In this document: in pieces, positions 35,259-48,705 of the stretch
How positions within the stretch are numbered: position 1 is the stretch's first letter
Layout of the letters: the number at the start of each line of letters is the position of its first letter
Origin: Mariannaea sp. PMI_226
Taxonomy: Eukaryota; Ascomycota; Sordariomycetes; Hypocreales; Nectriaceae
Assembly: GCA_024336345.1 (NCBI GenBank)
Contig: JANFOG010000006.1
Coordinates: forward strand, 1,178,001-1,242,000
Length of the DNA: 64,000 bases
Direction: 5' to 3'
Position numbers and translations under genes: made by a program
The notes under the pieces: generated by a model
Databases searched by the model: none
Told to the model about the DNA's origin: nothing
The model's input: only the letters and a program-made list of their open reading frames with translations

Positions 35259-35920
35259 CTACACGATAGCCTTGTCTTCAGGATCTAGACACACGTGATA
35301 AGCATTTAAATCGTATTGGGCGGTTGAGGAAGAATACGACTCACCTTGCTCGTAGGCCCAGTCCCCCCGGGTCCAGAATGCCATCTTTTCTTTACGAAAA
35401 TGCTGAAAGTCCCATTCCTTCCTCTCTAGTGCTTCTGGTTTGATAAAGACGTAAACAATCGTCTCTTTGGATTCGCCCTTTTTGGAAGAGTTTCCCTGCT
35501 CCGGAAGTAGTTGAACTTTGACCTCCTCCCTCTTATATTCAGACCCTTCGAAGTAGTCCAGCTTGTAGACATTGGCATCGGTCAACCCGGTGGCGTAGAC
35601 TCCAAGAACGGTATGGTCCTTCTCTGGGATGATGCCAGGATAATCTGCAAACCGAACACGGTGGCGACAATACCCATCGAGAACAGCGGGCGTGAACGTG
35701 TGTAAATCCTTGATTGCCTGAGGCGGATTTGAAGTCCCATAGCATACACTATAGAAGATCTCAGGTGCCATCTCCTTTCTATCAGCTTGAGAGTGACGCT
35801 GATCTCACGGACATTGATCTTACCAGAGTTCCTGGCCCTCAAGTTAGTCCAGATGACGAGACGAGCTATCATGAAACCCGAGAACATACCATAGAAGAAA
35901 GCCGTGTATTCTCCGCTCAT
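35259..35920 (-). CDS. AIG2-like gamma-glutamylcyclotransferase with an 8-nt micro-exon
   Basis: Exons (minus strand): 35920-35890, a micro-exon 35831-35824 (GAACTCTG) and 35771-35259, giving 183 residues. The fold (AIG2/GGCT-like) releases 5-oxoproline from gamma-glutamyl substrates. Family proteins begin with a Y-G-(T/S)-L loop that binds the gamma-glutamyl group. Here exon 1 ends in FFY plus one base, and the micro-exon supplies the rest of G-T-L, giving FFYGTLMAPEIFYSVCYG. Downstream landmarks are LDGYCRHRVRFADYPGI, VLGVYATGLTD and LDYFEGSEYKREEV, whose Glu in YFEGSEY fits the catalytic acid. Intron 1 (58 nt) has a GTATGT donor, GGACTAAC branch and GCCAG acceptor. Intron 2 (52 nt) has a GTAAGA donor and an unusual GGAG acceptor. 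Without these introns, prediction would start at MAPEIF and lose the substrate loop. Confidence 0.82.
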
Positions 35921-36997
35921 TTTTGCGTCGCTTTACCGAGAATCTTATTGAGCTATTCCGTGAGAATGGCGTCAGCGTTCCATGAGGTTGTTGAAATGTC
36001 GCTCAATGCTGAGATTCAAGTGAAAGAATTAGAGTACCTGAAGGCGGGGACACGTGTAGTTAAATTCCGTTAATGAATATATATTTATATATAATTGAAA
36101 AAGCTTGTCTAATGTTATCGGGGTGAGGACAAGCTCCTGACCTCAGTCTACGTGCGAAGTAAGAGGAGTTGTAGCCGCGGTATGTATTAGGCATCACTTG
36201 TGGTGGGGCAGGTACATGCGAACATCTAGTTTGCCTTTTGCGGCATTGAGTACATATATGATGCATAGAAAAGCTTTTCATGCAAGAGTTATAAAGCATA
36301 TTTTCAAGTATCCCTGGTGATATTCGTCTTTATGGAGATGTTGCCCGCGGACTTACGGCCCATATTTGAGTCGTTGGGGAATCATAAACTTATTCCTTCA
36401 AGTACCAATCTTCTCAAGCTTGTTCATTACCGACTCTATCTTATCGGGCTCTTATCGGGTGCCTGTCAAGATAAGATACATCTGTGGTTGAACCAGCCTT
36501 TGATAAAAGTGGACACATCCGGATTAGATTAAAATGTGCCTGGCAATTGGTCCCCAGATCAACGGCTTTATGCTATTGGCTGAACTGCCGTCTCCTAGTC
36601 ATGGAAAATAGTTATTACGCCCCTAGCGCAAGTGGAATTGGCGGCAGCACCCCCCAGGTCTGAGTTTCTCAGAAATTCGACGCGAGGCAACCTTCACGTC
36701 GAAATGGTTGTACACTCCACCTAGGCAACTGCAAAATATCATACTTGCATCCAACATCTTAAAAAAACGACAACCCGCCCCGTCGATCGAAAGGATCTCA
36801 GTCATATATACGTCGGTACTTGTAACGCGAAAAACCTGGCTATTCAGAACCCTGGAAATTGTGTTTGATATCGCGACAGCCTCGTAGATGAATCCTTAGC
36901 TTTCAAGCTACCTCGACAGTCTCAAGGATTACCATCTTGGCCATCCCACCGCGCATGGAACGAGGGGCTGCGTCGCGTGGGCGCCAATAATGCAATC
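35921..36997. promoter_or_regulatory. Divergent promoter region AIG2-like / TRA1
   Basis: 1.08 kb between two divergent start codons. No ORF with a recognisable domain. AT-rich around 36060-36110 and 36280-36320. No defined element recognised. Confidence 0.5.
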
Positions 36998-39900
36998 ATG
37001 TCGGGGACCACCATTGATGATGTCGTGAGGCGACTGAGCCAGCCCGAGATAGGTATGAGCGTTGCCGGCCAAGTTCTCTACTTTGTCGCATTATCTTGAG
37101 ATGGATTATTGGCTAACCGTTCCTGAATAGATGTTCGGCAAAAGCTGGAAGCTGCAACTACGTTGCGCGACAGCTTAGATCATTATACTAATGGACCCAT
37201 ATACGCGCCGTTTCTCAAACGGTTGATGCCCATATTCTTTACTATCTTGCGAGGCCCTTGTATTTTTCACAGTAATTCAAATGAACAGGTTGGTTTTCAA
37301 TAGGGACTATCGATGCGGTGGTGCTAACTTTTGCGCAGAAACTCCGTAACTGCGTTCTCGAAGTTATGCATCGATTCCCTACTGCGCCATCGACCCCCGA
37401 GCCTTTCGAACCGTTCGCCGAAGAAACCGTTGATCTCTTGATGCAACTTGTTCGAACTGATAACGAGGAGAACGCAACACTATGTGTCAAAATAACGTCG
37501 GATATTATGCGTCACCAGCACAAGGTGCTGCAAGGGAAGGTTCAGGGATTCCTCAGCTTGATTCAAGAACTTTTCGAGGGTATGGAGAAGGTGGTTAGAG
37601 AGCAGCTTGACAACGCATCTCTTACAGCTCCTTCTCAGGCTGGCGGTCCCTCAACACCAGGCAGCACGCAGACAAACTTTCAATCTCCCAGGCCTGGATC
37701 ACCTGTGGCTTCCGTGACGGACCTTGGTGCCGACCCCCAGCAACAAAACCGACCGCTATTGAAAGGGATGCAATCTTTCAAGGTTCTCTCCGAGTGTCCA
37801 ATCATCGTCGTTTCGATTTTCCAGATATACCGAAATACTGTCCCAACAAATGTTCGCAAATTCGTGCCGCTCATTCAGAATGTTTTGAGTCTGCAGGCGG
37901 CTGCACAGCAGCAAGCACATGCGGATGCCGCTGCAAAAGGGACAGTTCACACAGGAGTGAGCCCTGCGATCAGAAATAGAGCGGCGTTTGGCGACTTTAT
38001 CACAGCTCAAGTTAAGACGATGAGTTTTCTGGCTTATTTGATGAGACAATATGCTTCTCAATTAAACGACTTCCTGCCGAGGCTGCCGGATATTATTCTC
38101 AGGCTCCTCAAAGACTGTCCTAGGGAGAAGTCAAGTTGTAGGAAGGAGTTGATTGTTGCTATTCGGCATATCATTAACTACAACTTCAGAAAAATCTTCA
38201 TCCCAAAGATTGACGAATTGCTCGACGAGCGCACGCTTGCGGGAGATGGGTTGACTGTTCACGAGACGATGCGACCACTTGCTTATAGCATGCTCGCTGA
38301 CCTTATTCATCATATCAGAGAGTCGTTGAATCCTGAACAGATTCGAAAGACGGTTGAAGTGTACACTCGAAATCTATTGGATAACTTTCCTGGTACAAGC
38401 TTTCAGACAATGAGCGCCAAGCTTCTTTTGAATATGGCCGAGTGCATTGCGAAACTGCCCAACAAGGCTGATGCTCGACATTACCTCATGATGATCCTGA
38501 ATGCCATCGCGGATAAGTTTGCAGCTATGAACCGACAATATCCTAATGCTGTTAAGCTCTCGAAGCGATATCGCCAGCAAATCGAAGACGGAGTTCCAGA
38601 GACGTATCTTGCCGATAAGGACAGCCCGCCGGACTGGGACGAGATTGATATCTTCAATGCGGTGCCAATCAAAACCTCAAACCCTCGGGATCGAGGAGCG
38701 GACCCGGTGGTAGACAACAAGTTTCTCTTTCGGAATCTTATGACAGGCTTGAAGAATATCTTTTATCAGCTTCGAACATGTAACGTTGGCACGCCAATTG
38801 ATCCTCAAAATGCACCTGCACACTGGCAAGACGTGTCCTACGGCTTCACTGCAGAGGAGGTCAAAGTTATTATCAAGCTCTTCAGAGAGGGCGCCTATGT
38901 CTTCCGGTATTACGAGATTGGAGAGCCTGCTGCGGAGTCGCAGTATATGTCACCTGTGGAGTACATGGCGAATTTCTACATGGTCTCTAGTAGTAAGGAA
39001 GAGAAGGACCTCCTCGAGAGCTTTGCAACTGTATTCCATGCGATCGATCCGGCAACATTCCACGAGGTATTCCAACAAGAAATACCCCGACTGTACGATA
39101 TGATTTTTGAGCACACAGCGTTGCTGCATATCCCCCAGTTTTTCCTCGCCAGTGAGGCAACCTCACCGAGCTTCTGTGGTATGCTACTTCAGTTCCTCAT
39201 GGAACGAATTGATCAGGTTGGATCTGCGGATGTGAAAAAGTCGTCGATCCTCCTAAGACTTTTCAAACTCGCGTTTATGGCAGTCACGCTGTTTGCTGGC
39301 CAGAACGAGCAGGTTCTTCTGCCACATGTCGTTAATATTGTCACAAAATCCATCGAGTTGTCAACGAAAGCTGAGGAGCCCATGAACTACTTCCTTCTGC
39401 TGCGGTCATTGTTCCGAAGCATCGGCGGAGGAAAGTTTGAGCAACTATATAAGCAGATTCTTCCTCTTCTTGAGATGCTTTTGGATGTATTGAATAACCT
39501 GCTGATGGCCGCGCGGAAACCATCGGAACGCGATCTTTATGTCGAACTCTGCCTTACTGTTCCAGCTCGCCTGAGCCACCTCTTGCCTCACTTGAGCTTC
39601 CTGATGCGGCCATTAGTCGTTGCCCTGCGAGCGGGTACTGATCTAGTTGGCCAAGGACTAAGGACTCTCGAGCTTTGCGTTGATAACCTTACTGCCGATT
39701 ACCTGGATCCGATCATGGCGCCCGTCATTGATGAACTCATGACAGCCTTATTTGACCATCTTAAACCTCACCCCTACAGCCACTTCCATGCGCACACAAC
39801 CATGAGAATCCTAGGAAAACTCGGCGGCAGAAATCGCAAGTTCATGACGGGAGCCCTGCCCCTAGCTTACAGAGAATTCTCGGATGACCCGTCTAGCTTC

Positions 39901-42900
39901 CCTCTACGACTGATTGGCTCCAAAAAGGACCGGGCCTTCCCAGCAGAATTGGGCATTGACTACGCCATCCAGAAGCTAATGGAGACCCAAAGGGTTGGCA
40001 AAAATAACCAGAATCGACAATATGACAGCCACTACAAGAAGCAGGCTCTTCACTTCATCAAGTCGCAGCTAAAGCTGCGAATCGGCTTTGACCAACTTCC
40101 CGAGGATCTCCCTAAGCTTCTAAGATTACAAGCACAAGACTTCATATCTCGCAAACTCGAAATTAATCTCGCCAATTTTGAAGTTTCGGACCGAGAAAGA
40201 TCTATTTCCAAGAAAGATACGGAAGACCAAGTTGTCAAACGATTACTCAAGGCTCTCATGTTTGCTGAATCGATACCTGAGTTCAAGGATGAGGCTAGCG
40301 CCTTTCTCCTCAATATTTGTAGGCACTTCGCAATTGTTGAAGTCGGTCGATCGCTGGTAGATCTTAAACGAACTTACAGCGCTTTTGATCCAGCAGCAGG
40401 GGAAGGACTTTTACACCTCGATACACGGGATCTTTCGGACGCTATTGTTGAGTCACTTGCATCGGATCATCCAGACGTGCGCAGTTCAGCCCAGCGTGCA
40501 ATTCGAGAGATGTACTCGTCAGTGGCTACTATTTTCGGTCAGGAGTCTCATGCTGGGCGACTTCCATTCTTTGCCCATCTCAGTAGCACTTTCTGCCATA
40601 GTTGCTATGAAGAGGAATGGTTTACAAAGACTGGAGGCAGCCTGGGTATCAATTTCATGCTCACCGAACTTGACCTAGGAGATGCTTGGATTGCGTCAAA
40701 GCAAACCGAATTCATTCGGGCGCTCATGTACGTGGTTAAGGACATGCCTCAGGACCTCCCGGAGAAGACTAGGCGTTTGGCTCAGACAAGTCTAGAGGTT
40801 CTTCTAAAACGTATTACGAAGAACATCAAGAAAGAAGACGCACTACCAGTGCCGCAGCAGCAAGGCCAACCCCCGGTAAAGCAGCCCCGACTTGCTCAGA
40901 TCTGTATGCAGTTCAACAACGAGCTGTCTCACACCAACAAGCATGTTCGTGAAATAGCTAAGAGATCCCTCGAACTCATTGCTAAGGCAGCAAGCTGTGA
41001 AGTGTGGGAACTTGTTGAGCCCTACAAGGACAGATTCCTCCAGCCTATTTATGCCAAGCCTTTGCGAGCTTTGCCGTTCGCCATTCAGATTGGTTACATT
41101 AATGCCATGACCTACCACATGTCGCTCAAGAGCGAATGGGTCACTTTTGATGAGAACTTCAACAGGTTACTGATGGAATCTCTAGCGTTGGCTGATGCCA
41201 GCGACGAATCCCTTGCAAACAAGCCCGCGGAGTTCCGTACCCATGAGCATATCGTCAATCTTCGTGTGTCGTGTATTCGACTACTCACCACCGCGATGAC
41301 CTTTGAAGGGTTTTCTAACAATCCGACAAAGGGCAAGATTTTGGGTGTATTCTTCAAGTGTCTTTATTCCGAGTCGAAGCCCACCATTGCTGCAGCAAAT
41401 GATGCCTTGAAGTCGGTCTTGACGGTCGACAGGAGACTACCGAAAGACTTGCTTCAGGGAGGCTTGCGTCCGGTCTTACAAAGTCTTTCTGACCCGAAGC
41501 GACTTAGCACACACGGGCTGGACAATCTATCTCGCCTTCTGAAGCTTCTTACTAGTTACTTCAAGGTCGAGATAGGTGCGCGCCTACTTGAGCAGATCGA
41601 TTCTATTGTTGAGCCGAGTGCTCTGCAACAGATTTCCTTCACGTTCTTCGAGCAGCAACCACAAATGAAGGTTATCGCAGCCATCTTGAACATTTTCCAT
41701 CTACTTCCAGCTCCGGCTGAGGCGTTCAAAGAACGTTTGATCGAGTGCCTCTTGGGGCTTGAAGAGAAGCTTCGCAGAACTCACCACAGCCCCTTCCGCG
41801 CGCCTATGTATAAGTACCTCAACCGATATCCGAAGGAGATTTGGGGCTACCTGATGAACAAGATTGATGAACTCAAGTATGGCCGACTTCTCGCCCAGGT
41901 TCTCCACCACCCTGATAGCGGTCCCTTGCGGGAGGTTGCTGCTGAGAATGCGGAGGCACTCATCAAACGATGTACCGAACTGATGAGCAAGGATGGTGAG
42001 GTGAAATTTATCGCCATTATTAACACCATCCATATCTTCCACTCCATCAGCCAGTTTCCTAGCTCTGGAGGCTGGATGGATAAGAAAGAATGTATTGCTT
42101 GGCTGAAGATTACGGGCAAGGAAATTGAAACTCATCTCCGACAATATACCTTGCCGGCGCACCTTCGTCTGCCCGCGTATCAAGCCGCTGAGCAGCTTGT
42201 TACTGTCCTTGTCAGGTCACTTGAGAGATCTCCTAAAGATCTCGATCCTCTTTTTGGGTTGATCGACTCGATTACCTCCGAGGAGCTTCGAATGAGTCAG
42301 GATCTTCTTTCGTTCATCTACGAAAAGATTATCTGCAGCGATTCCGTTGATTTCTGGAAGTCTACCTTCTTGAAATGCCTGGACACATATGCTGGCAAGC
42401 ATGCCTCGAACAAGATGAAGCGCTTTTTGTTGCATTACATTGTCAACCCCATCGTGGCCATGGATGTCATGCGTAATTGGGATCATCTCGACCAAAACAG
42501 GACCCCCAGACTCATGGATCGGAGTGTCATTGATGCTGTGAGTAGTAAAATTTGGAAGGTCAGTCCTGAGATGGCTATGGAAGACCAGACCCAGTCTGGC
42601 CTTGACCATACTCGATATGAGGTGCTGCAGCTCTCTGCGATGTTGGTCAAGTATTACCACACAACTCTCCAGGAGGCTAGGAAAGACATCATCAAGTTCG
42701 GTTGGACCTTTATTCGACTGGACGACGTTATCAACAAACACGCTGCATATGTTGTCATTGGGTACTTCATTGCTCACTACGAGACCCCCTCCAAGATTGT
42801 CACTCAAGTCTATCTTTCACTCCTGAAATCAAACCAGAATGAGGGGCGCGCCTTGGTCACTCAAGCCTTGGAGCTGATCGCGCCAGTTCTCCCTAAGCGA

Positions 42901-45900
42901 TGCGGAAATCCTGCAAATGAACGTGCTACTCCATGGGCAGTTGCGCCCCGTCGCATCCTGGCGGATGAAGGACAAAATGTTCAGCAGATGACGAGCATTT
43001 TCCACTTCCTTGTCAGACATCCAGAGATCTTCTATGAAGCTCGCGACAAATATATGATTCTGATGATTACGTCTCTGAGAAAGGTTGCAGCACCACAGAA
43101 CTCATCACATGAGAGCAAGAGGCTAGCTTTGAACATGATGTGGCTCATTTGGACCTGGGAGCAGTGGCGTGTTGAGGGCAAGAAGCCTTCTACGCTTAAG
43201 CCACGAGCTCTCTCCGAATCCCCGAACACTAAGAAGAGGAAGCTTGAGAGTGACCAGCCCACGTCATCCCCGCCCATGACCAGGACAGAACGGGCGGAGT
43301 ATCTTCTCCCTGGTCCCTTCCGTCACAAGATGATCAAGTATCTCGTTGAGTTCATTGCACAGTTGAATGAGCGACATCAGCTTCCCTCAGCCAAGCCTAA
43401 AGAACAAAACGCGTCTATCCCAACGTTAAACCCTGCTCTAACAGAACTTTGCAAGAAGGCGATGTCTCTTCTCGACAACCTAGTCCAGCCTCAATTTTGG
43501 GGAGATTTGGACCTGGACCTCTTCCCCAATGTGACTGATGTTATTCTTGCTAGCGAGAAAACACAGAACATCCTCAATGCGGACCCGACAGACAAAGAAA
43601 AGTATGATGAGAAATTCCTCACCAACATTATCAACACCTTGCAGGTAGTTCGAATTATCCTCAACGCCAAATCAGATGATTGGATCCAGAGGAACATGCC
43701 ATCTATTCAAAAGGTTCTAGAGAAGTGTCTGAAATCGGAGAACCCAGAGATTCAAGACTGTCTCCATTATTCTGACAAAGGGTTCAATGAAAATCGCGAG
43801 CTCCGTTCGACGATCAAACGTGTGCTCGATTCTGTGCCAGACGATGTTCCCATGGAAGATGCTGATGCTGAGGGCGAGGCTGAAGCTCAGACATCGGAAA
43901 TCGTCGCTTACCTATCGCAGCTGGCCACGGAGGCAATGAATGGAAATAACTACACATCTGGTGTCAACATTTTGTGGTCTCTGGGCAATCGCAAGCCGAC
44001 TGTTATCGATCAGCATATTCTTTCTCTCATGAAGGCTTTGCAAAGCAAGCACGCGAGGGAGCATGTGCAGCACTATAATGCTGTGGCGAACCAAGCGGCA
44101 GGCCTGAACCAACGGACTCAGGATCAGACAACAACGACGGGAGAGTTGTCAGCTTGGGACTTGGAGATTCAGACAAGACTAATGGTCAAGGAAATTCAAG
44201 TGGTAGCATTGAGAATGGAAGTTCTGGGCGACAACCGACGACCATTCCTCAGTGTGCTCGCAACTCTGGTCGAGAAATCGATGCACCTGGAGCTATGTGA
44301 AGAGATCCTTCGCATGGTTGAGGGCTGGGTATTCCGTTCTGAGGGAACCTGGCCAACTCTGAAAGAAAAGACTGCTGTACTACACAAGATGCTGTCATTT
44401 GAGCATCGACAAGATCCAACGATGCTCTCAAAGTTTCTTGACCTTGTCATTCGAATCTACGAGGATCCCAAGATCACTCGTACCGAGCTTACAGTTCGTA
44501 TGGAGCATGCCTTTCTCATTGGTACCCGTGCAGCCGATGTCGATATGCGCAACCGCTTCATGGCCATTTTCGACAAGAGTTTATCCAAGACTGCGAGCTC
44601 CCGTCTGTCTTATGTCCTGACCTCACAGAATTGGGATACCCTTGCCGACTCTTACTGGCTTGCACAGGCTTCTCACCTGCTCCTTGGGGCTGTAGAGACC
44701 AACAGCAGCATTCATCTTCACCAGGAAGACTTCAAGACCATGCCCATCTCTCGGTTAGTGACAGTGTTCTCAAAAGAAAAGGAAGGAAGAGAGCCTAGCA
44801 TCATGGTCGATGATAAATATGAAAACTTCATGGCAAACCACCGACGCTTCATGTCTGAGATTGGGGACGTCAAGGTGAGAGACCTCTTGGAGCCATTGAT
44901 CCAACTTCAACATGTCGACTCTCAGCTCGCTCATCAACTCTGGGTGACCCTCTTCCCCATCTATTGGTCTGCCACAGCTCGGGATGACCGCATCGACTTG
45001 GAACGTGGCATGGTGGCTCTATTGACCAAAGACTATCACAGTCGCCAGATCGATAAGCGTCCCAACGTTGTCCAATCCTTAATCGAGGGCGCCGCCCGCA
45101 CTTGGCCAGAGTGCAAGCTGCCACCACATGTGCTCAAGTTTGAAGCGAAGACGTACGACGCATGGTACACGGCGTTGGTTCAGCTTGAGAACAATGCCAT
45201 CCAACCTCAGATCGACTCTGCAACGGTCCGCGAAAGCAATCTTGACGCGCTCGTTGAGCTGTATGCATCACTACAAGAGGACGATTTGTTTTATGGCACT
45301 TGGCGCCGTCGTTGCCAGTTCGTGGAAACCAACTCGGCTCTGTCATATGAGCAGAATGGCATGTGGGACAAGGCTCAGAAGCTTTACGAAAATGCGCAGA
45401 TTAAGGCTAGGACCGGCGTCATTCCATTTTCGCAAGCTGAATACATGCTCTGGGAAGATCACTGGGTTCTTTGTGCACAGAAGCTACAGCAGTGGGATAT
45501 TCTCCAGGATTTTGCTAAACACGAAAACTTCCAGGACCTTCTTCTGGAATGTGCCTGGAGAAACACTGACATGTGGCAAGAGGAGCCTAGTCGCGAGGCT
45601 CTGGACAACATCATTAAGGGTGTAATGGATGCGCCTACTCCTCGCCGGGCATTCTTCCAAGCCTTCATGTCACTTCTCAAATTCCACAACCAACAAGAGG
45701 TTGGAAGTGAATTTGCCCGTGTGTGTGACGAGGCTATTCAGCTGTCGATTCGAAAATGGCATCAACTTCCAGCGCGGTTGACGAACGCTCATATTCCCTT
45801 GCTACAGAATTTCCAGCAGCTGGTAGAACTGCACGATGCTAGTGTCATCTGCCAGAGCCTTGCCAACACCAATCAGTCCAACCTAGATGTCAAGTCAGGT

Positions 45901-48705
45901 GAATTGAAGCTGCTCTTGGGTGCTTGGCGAGACCGATTGCCCAATGTCTGGGATGATATCACGGCCTGGCAGGATCTGGTTACTTGGAGACAACATATTT
46001 TCAGCCTCATCAACTTGACCTACTTGCAGCTGCTGCCACAGCAAGGGCAACAGAATGCCGGTGGCGCCTCATCGTTTGCCTACCGTGGATACCACGAAAC
46101 TGCCTGGATCATCAACCGGTTCGCTCACGTGGCTCGCAAACACAGCCTGCCGGAGGTCTGCATCAGCCAGTTAAGTCGAATCTATACTCTCCCCAACATC
46201 GAGATCCAGGAAGCTTTCCTCAAGTTGCGTGAACAAGCCAAGTGCCATTACGAAAACCCCGAAGAGCTTACTAGCGGTTTGGATGTCATCAACAACACGA
46301 ATCTGAACTACTTCAGTCCGCAGCAGAAGGCTGAGTTTTACACTCTCAAGGGCATGTTCTTGGAGAAGCTTAAGCAGAAGGATGAGGCTGACTCTGCATA
46401 CGGTACTGCTCTATTCTTCGACATTGGTGCAGCCAAGGCCTGGGCTGAATGGGGCTACTTTAACGATCGCAAGTTTAAGGAGGATCCTACAGACCTAAAC
46501 TCAGCCCGCCAGGCTTTGACGTCGTACTTGCAGGCCGCAGGTAGCTACAAGAACTCCAAGGCACGCAAGCTCTTGGCCCGCATCCTCTGGTTGCTGAGCT
46601 TGGATGATTCCAAGGGCAGCATCGCGGCTGGCTTCGACGATTTCAAGGGCGAGACGCCAGTTTGGTATTGGATTACCTACATTCCTCAGCTTCTTACTGG
46701 CCTTGGTCACAAGGAAGCTCCTCGAGTATACCAGATCCTCCTGAAGATTGCTAAATCGTACCCGCAAGCGCTGTACTTCCAACTCCGAACAAATCGTGAG
46801 GATATGCTGGCAATCAAGAAGAACCAGGAAGCCAAGGAGAGGGCAGCACGGCAACGAGCGCAGTCGGTTGCCTCCGGGGGCAAACCGAACACCTCTCCTT
46901 CCATGACCAAACAAGAGCCACCAAGGGTTGAAGGTGCTGGATCTCGACCGGGAACTGCCAATGCAACAGAAATCAAGCCTGAGGGTGCTGATGCTGCCAA
47001 TGGCGGTGCTGCAAATAGCCAAGCGCAGAACGGAGAAACCAAGCCTCAGAAGAAGCCCCCGTGGGAACTGACAGACGAGATCATGTCGGTACTTAAGACG
47101 GCCTTCCCCTTGTTGGCGCTCTCTATGGAGACTATGGTCGATCAAATCCAGAAGCACTTCAAGTGTCCTCCCGATGAAGATGCTTACCGCCTGATCGTTG
47201 CACTCCTCAATGACGCCCTTGCTTATGTGAGTCGGACGCATGCTTCTTATGCTAAAAACGTCAAGCTACCTCCAGCGACGGAGACGAACATCACTCGCTT
47301 CGCGGAAACGATCTTGCCTAATCACATCAAGAAGTCTTTCGAGGCTGATTTTGTGAATGTCAAACCTACCATGTACGAGTACATCCACAAGCTGCGGCGT
47401 TGGCGGAACAAGTTTGAGGAGAAACTGGATCGGCGAGTGACTCGCGCCTATCTGGAGAACTTCTCACCTCATCTGAGCGAGTTCCGATACCAGAAGTTCG
47501 ATGAGGTTGAAGTCCCTGGGCAGTACCTGCAGCACAAGGATAAGAACCAAGACTTTATTCGAATCGAACGTTTCTTGCCCAATGTGGACCTCGTCCGCTC
47601 CATCAGCGCGTCATACCGCAGACTGAAGATGCGAGGTCACGACGGAAGCGTCCATGCCTGGGCTGTTCAGCATCCAGCTGCCAGACACTGCAGACGTGAG
47701 GAGCGCATCCTGCAGCTCTTCCGTCACCTGAACCAGACACTCAGCCGAAAGAAGGAGAGTAGGCGGCGCGATCTTCAGTTTACGCTTCCGTTGATGGTTC
47801 CCTTGGCGCCTCATATCAGGATCGTTCAGGAAGATACCTCGTACATTACACTGCAGGGCGTTTACGAAGATCATTGCAGACGCATGGGAATGTCCAAGGA
47901 TGAGCCTGTGCTCTTCACGATGGAGAAGCTCCGTGGCATTCTGGAGAACAAGACTTCGGTAAGTGGATTGATGCCAACCATCAAAGGAGCGCAGCAGACA
48001 GTTACTAATAGGTTACAGAATAAACCCGAACAGACGGCTACTGCTCGTCTAGAGGTGTTCAATGCCATCCAGGAGAAATGGGTTCCTCCGACGTTGGTTT
48101 TGGAGTACTTCCAGAAGATTTATCCTCAGTTTTCTGATTTCTGGCTTTTCCGACGGCAGTTCTCGTACCAACTCTCGGCGCTGACGTTTATGACGTACAC
48201 TCTGTACATGCATAATCGCTACCCGCAGAAGATCAACATCGCTCGTGGGTCCGGCAATATTTGGGGATCGGAGCTCATGTCATACATGAGCGCGTCGAAG
48301 CCTTTCTTCCACAACCCTGAGCCGGTGCCGTTCCGGTTGACGCCCAATCTGCAGACGCTGATGGGGCCTTTGGCCACGGAGGGTATCTACGCCTGCGCCA
48401 TCATGGCGATCGGACGATGCTTGACTGAGCCGGAGCAAGACCTTGAGCATGCTTTGACGCTCTTTGTGCGTGATGAGATGATCTTTTGGTTCACAAGCAG
48501 CCACCACAGGATCTCTTTGTCGGAGAACCAGCTTCGCGAATCTGTACAACTGAACACCAATGCGATTGTGCAGCGGGCATGCAGTTTGAGCCAGAACCCC
48601 AACGGCAGCCTGCCAGCCAATCAGACGGTGATTGATGCCATTGCCAAGGCGGTGAACCCAATGAACTTGGCACAATGCGATGCTTTGTGGATGCCATATC
48701 TGTAA
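36998..48705 (+). CDS. TRA1: TRA1, SAGA/NuA4 transcription-activator-binding pseudokinase
   Basis: Exons 36998-37052, 37131-37288, 37339-47958 and 48019-48705 encode 3839 residues (3859 if the last intron is retained). Tra1/TRRAP is the PIKK-family scaffold of the SAGA and NuA4 histone acetyltransferase complexes and the direct target of activators. N-terminal exons read [28 protein letters not shown], the usual start. HEAT/TPR solenoid repeats fill about residues 1-2600. The FAT domain covers about 2650-3180 ([57 protein letters not shown]). A disordered insert with Ser/Gly/Gln lies at about 3185-3260. The pseudokinase (about 3430-3760) includes [32 protein letters not shown] and [14 protein letters not shown] and lacks the catalytic HRD/DFG residues, as in all Tra1. 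A FATC motif ends in LWMPYL. An NLS-like TKKRKLES lies near residue 2040. It is the longest gene here. Confidence 0.96.
47959..48018 (+). other. TRA1: Predicted 60-nt intron of TRA1, in frame and without stop
   Basis: Begins GTAAGT, contains a perfect TACTAAT branch site and ends TTACAG, which is stronger than many introns in this window. Its length is 3n and it has no in-frame stop, so an ORF caller reads through it, adding 20 residues between ENKTS and NKPEQ in the pseudokinase domain. I favour splicing. Confidence 0.8.

Noticed and set aside
46501..47241. 246-codon antisense ORF within TRA1 (also 42217-42807, 41701-42183 and similar)
   Set aside because: These are shadow frames of a strongly conserved coding sequence. 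No domain, and no splice or start support.
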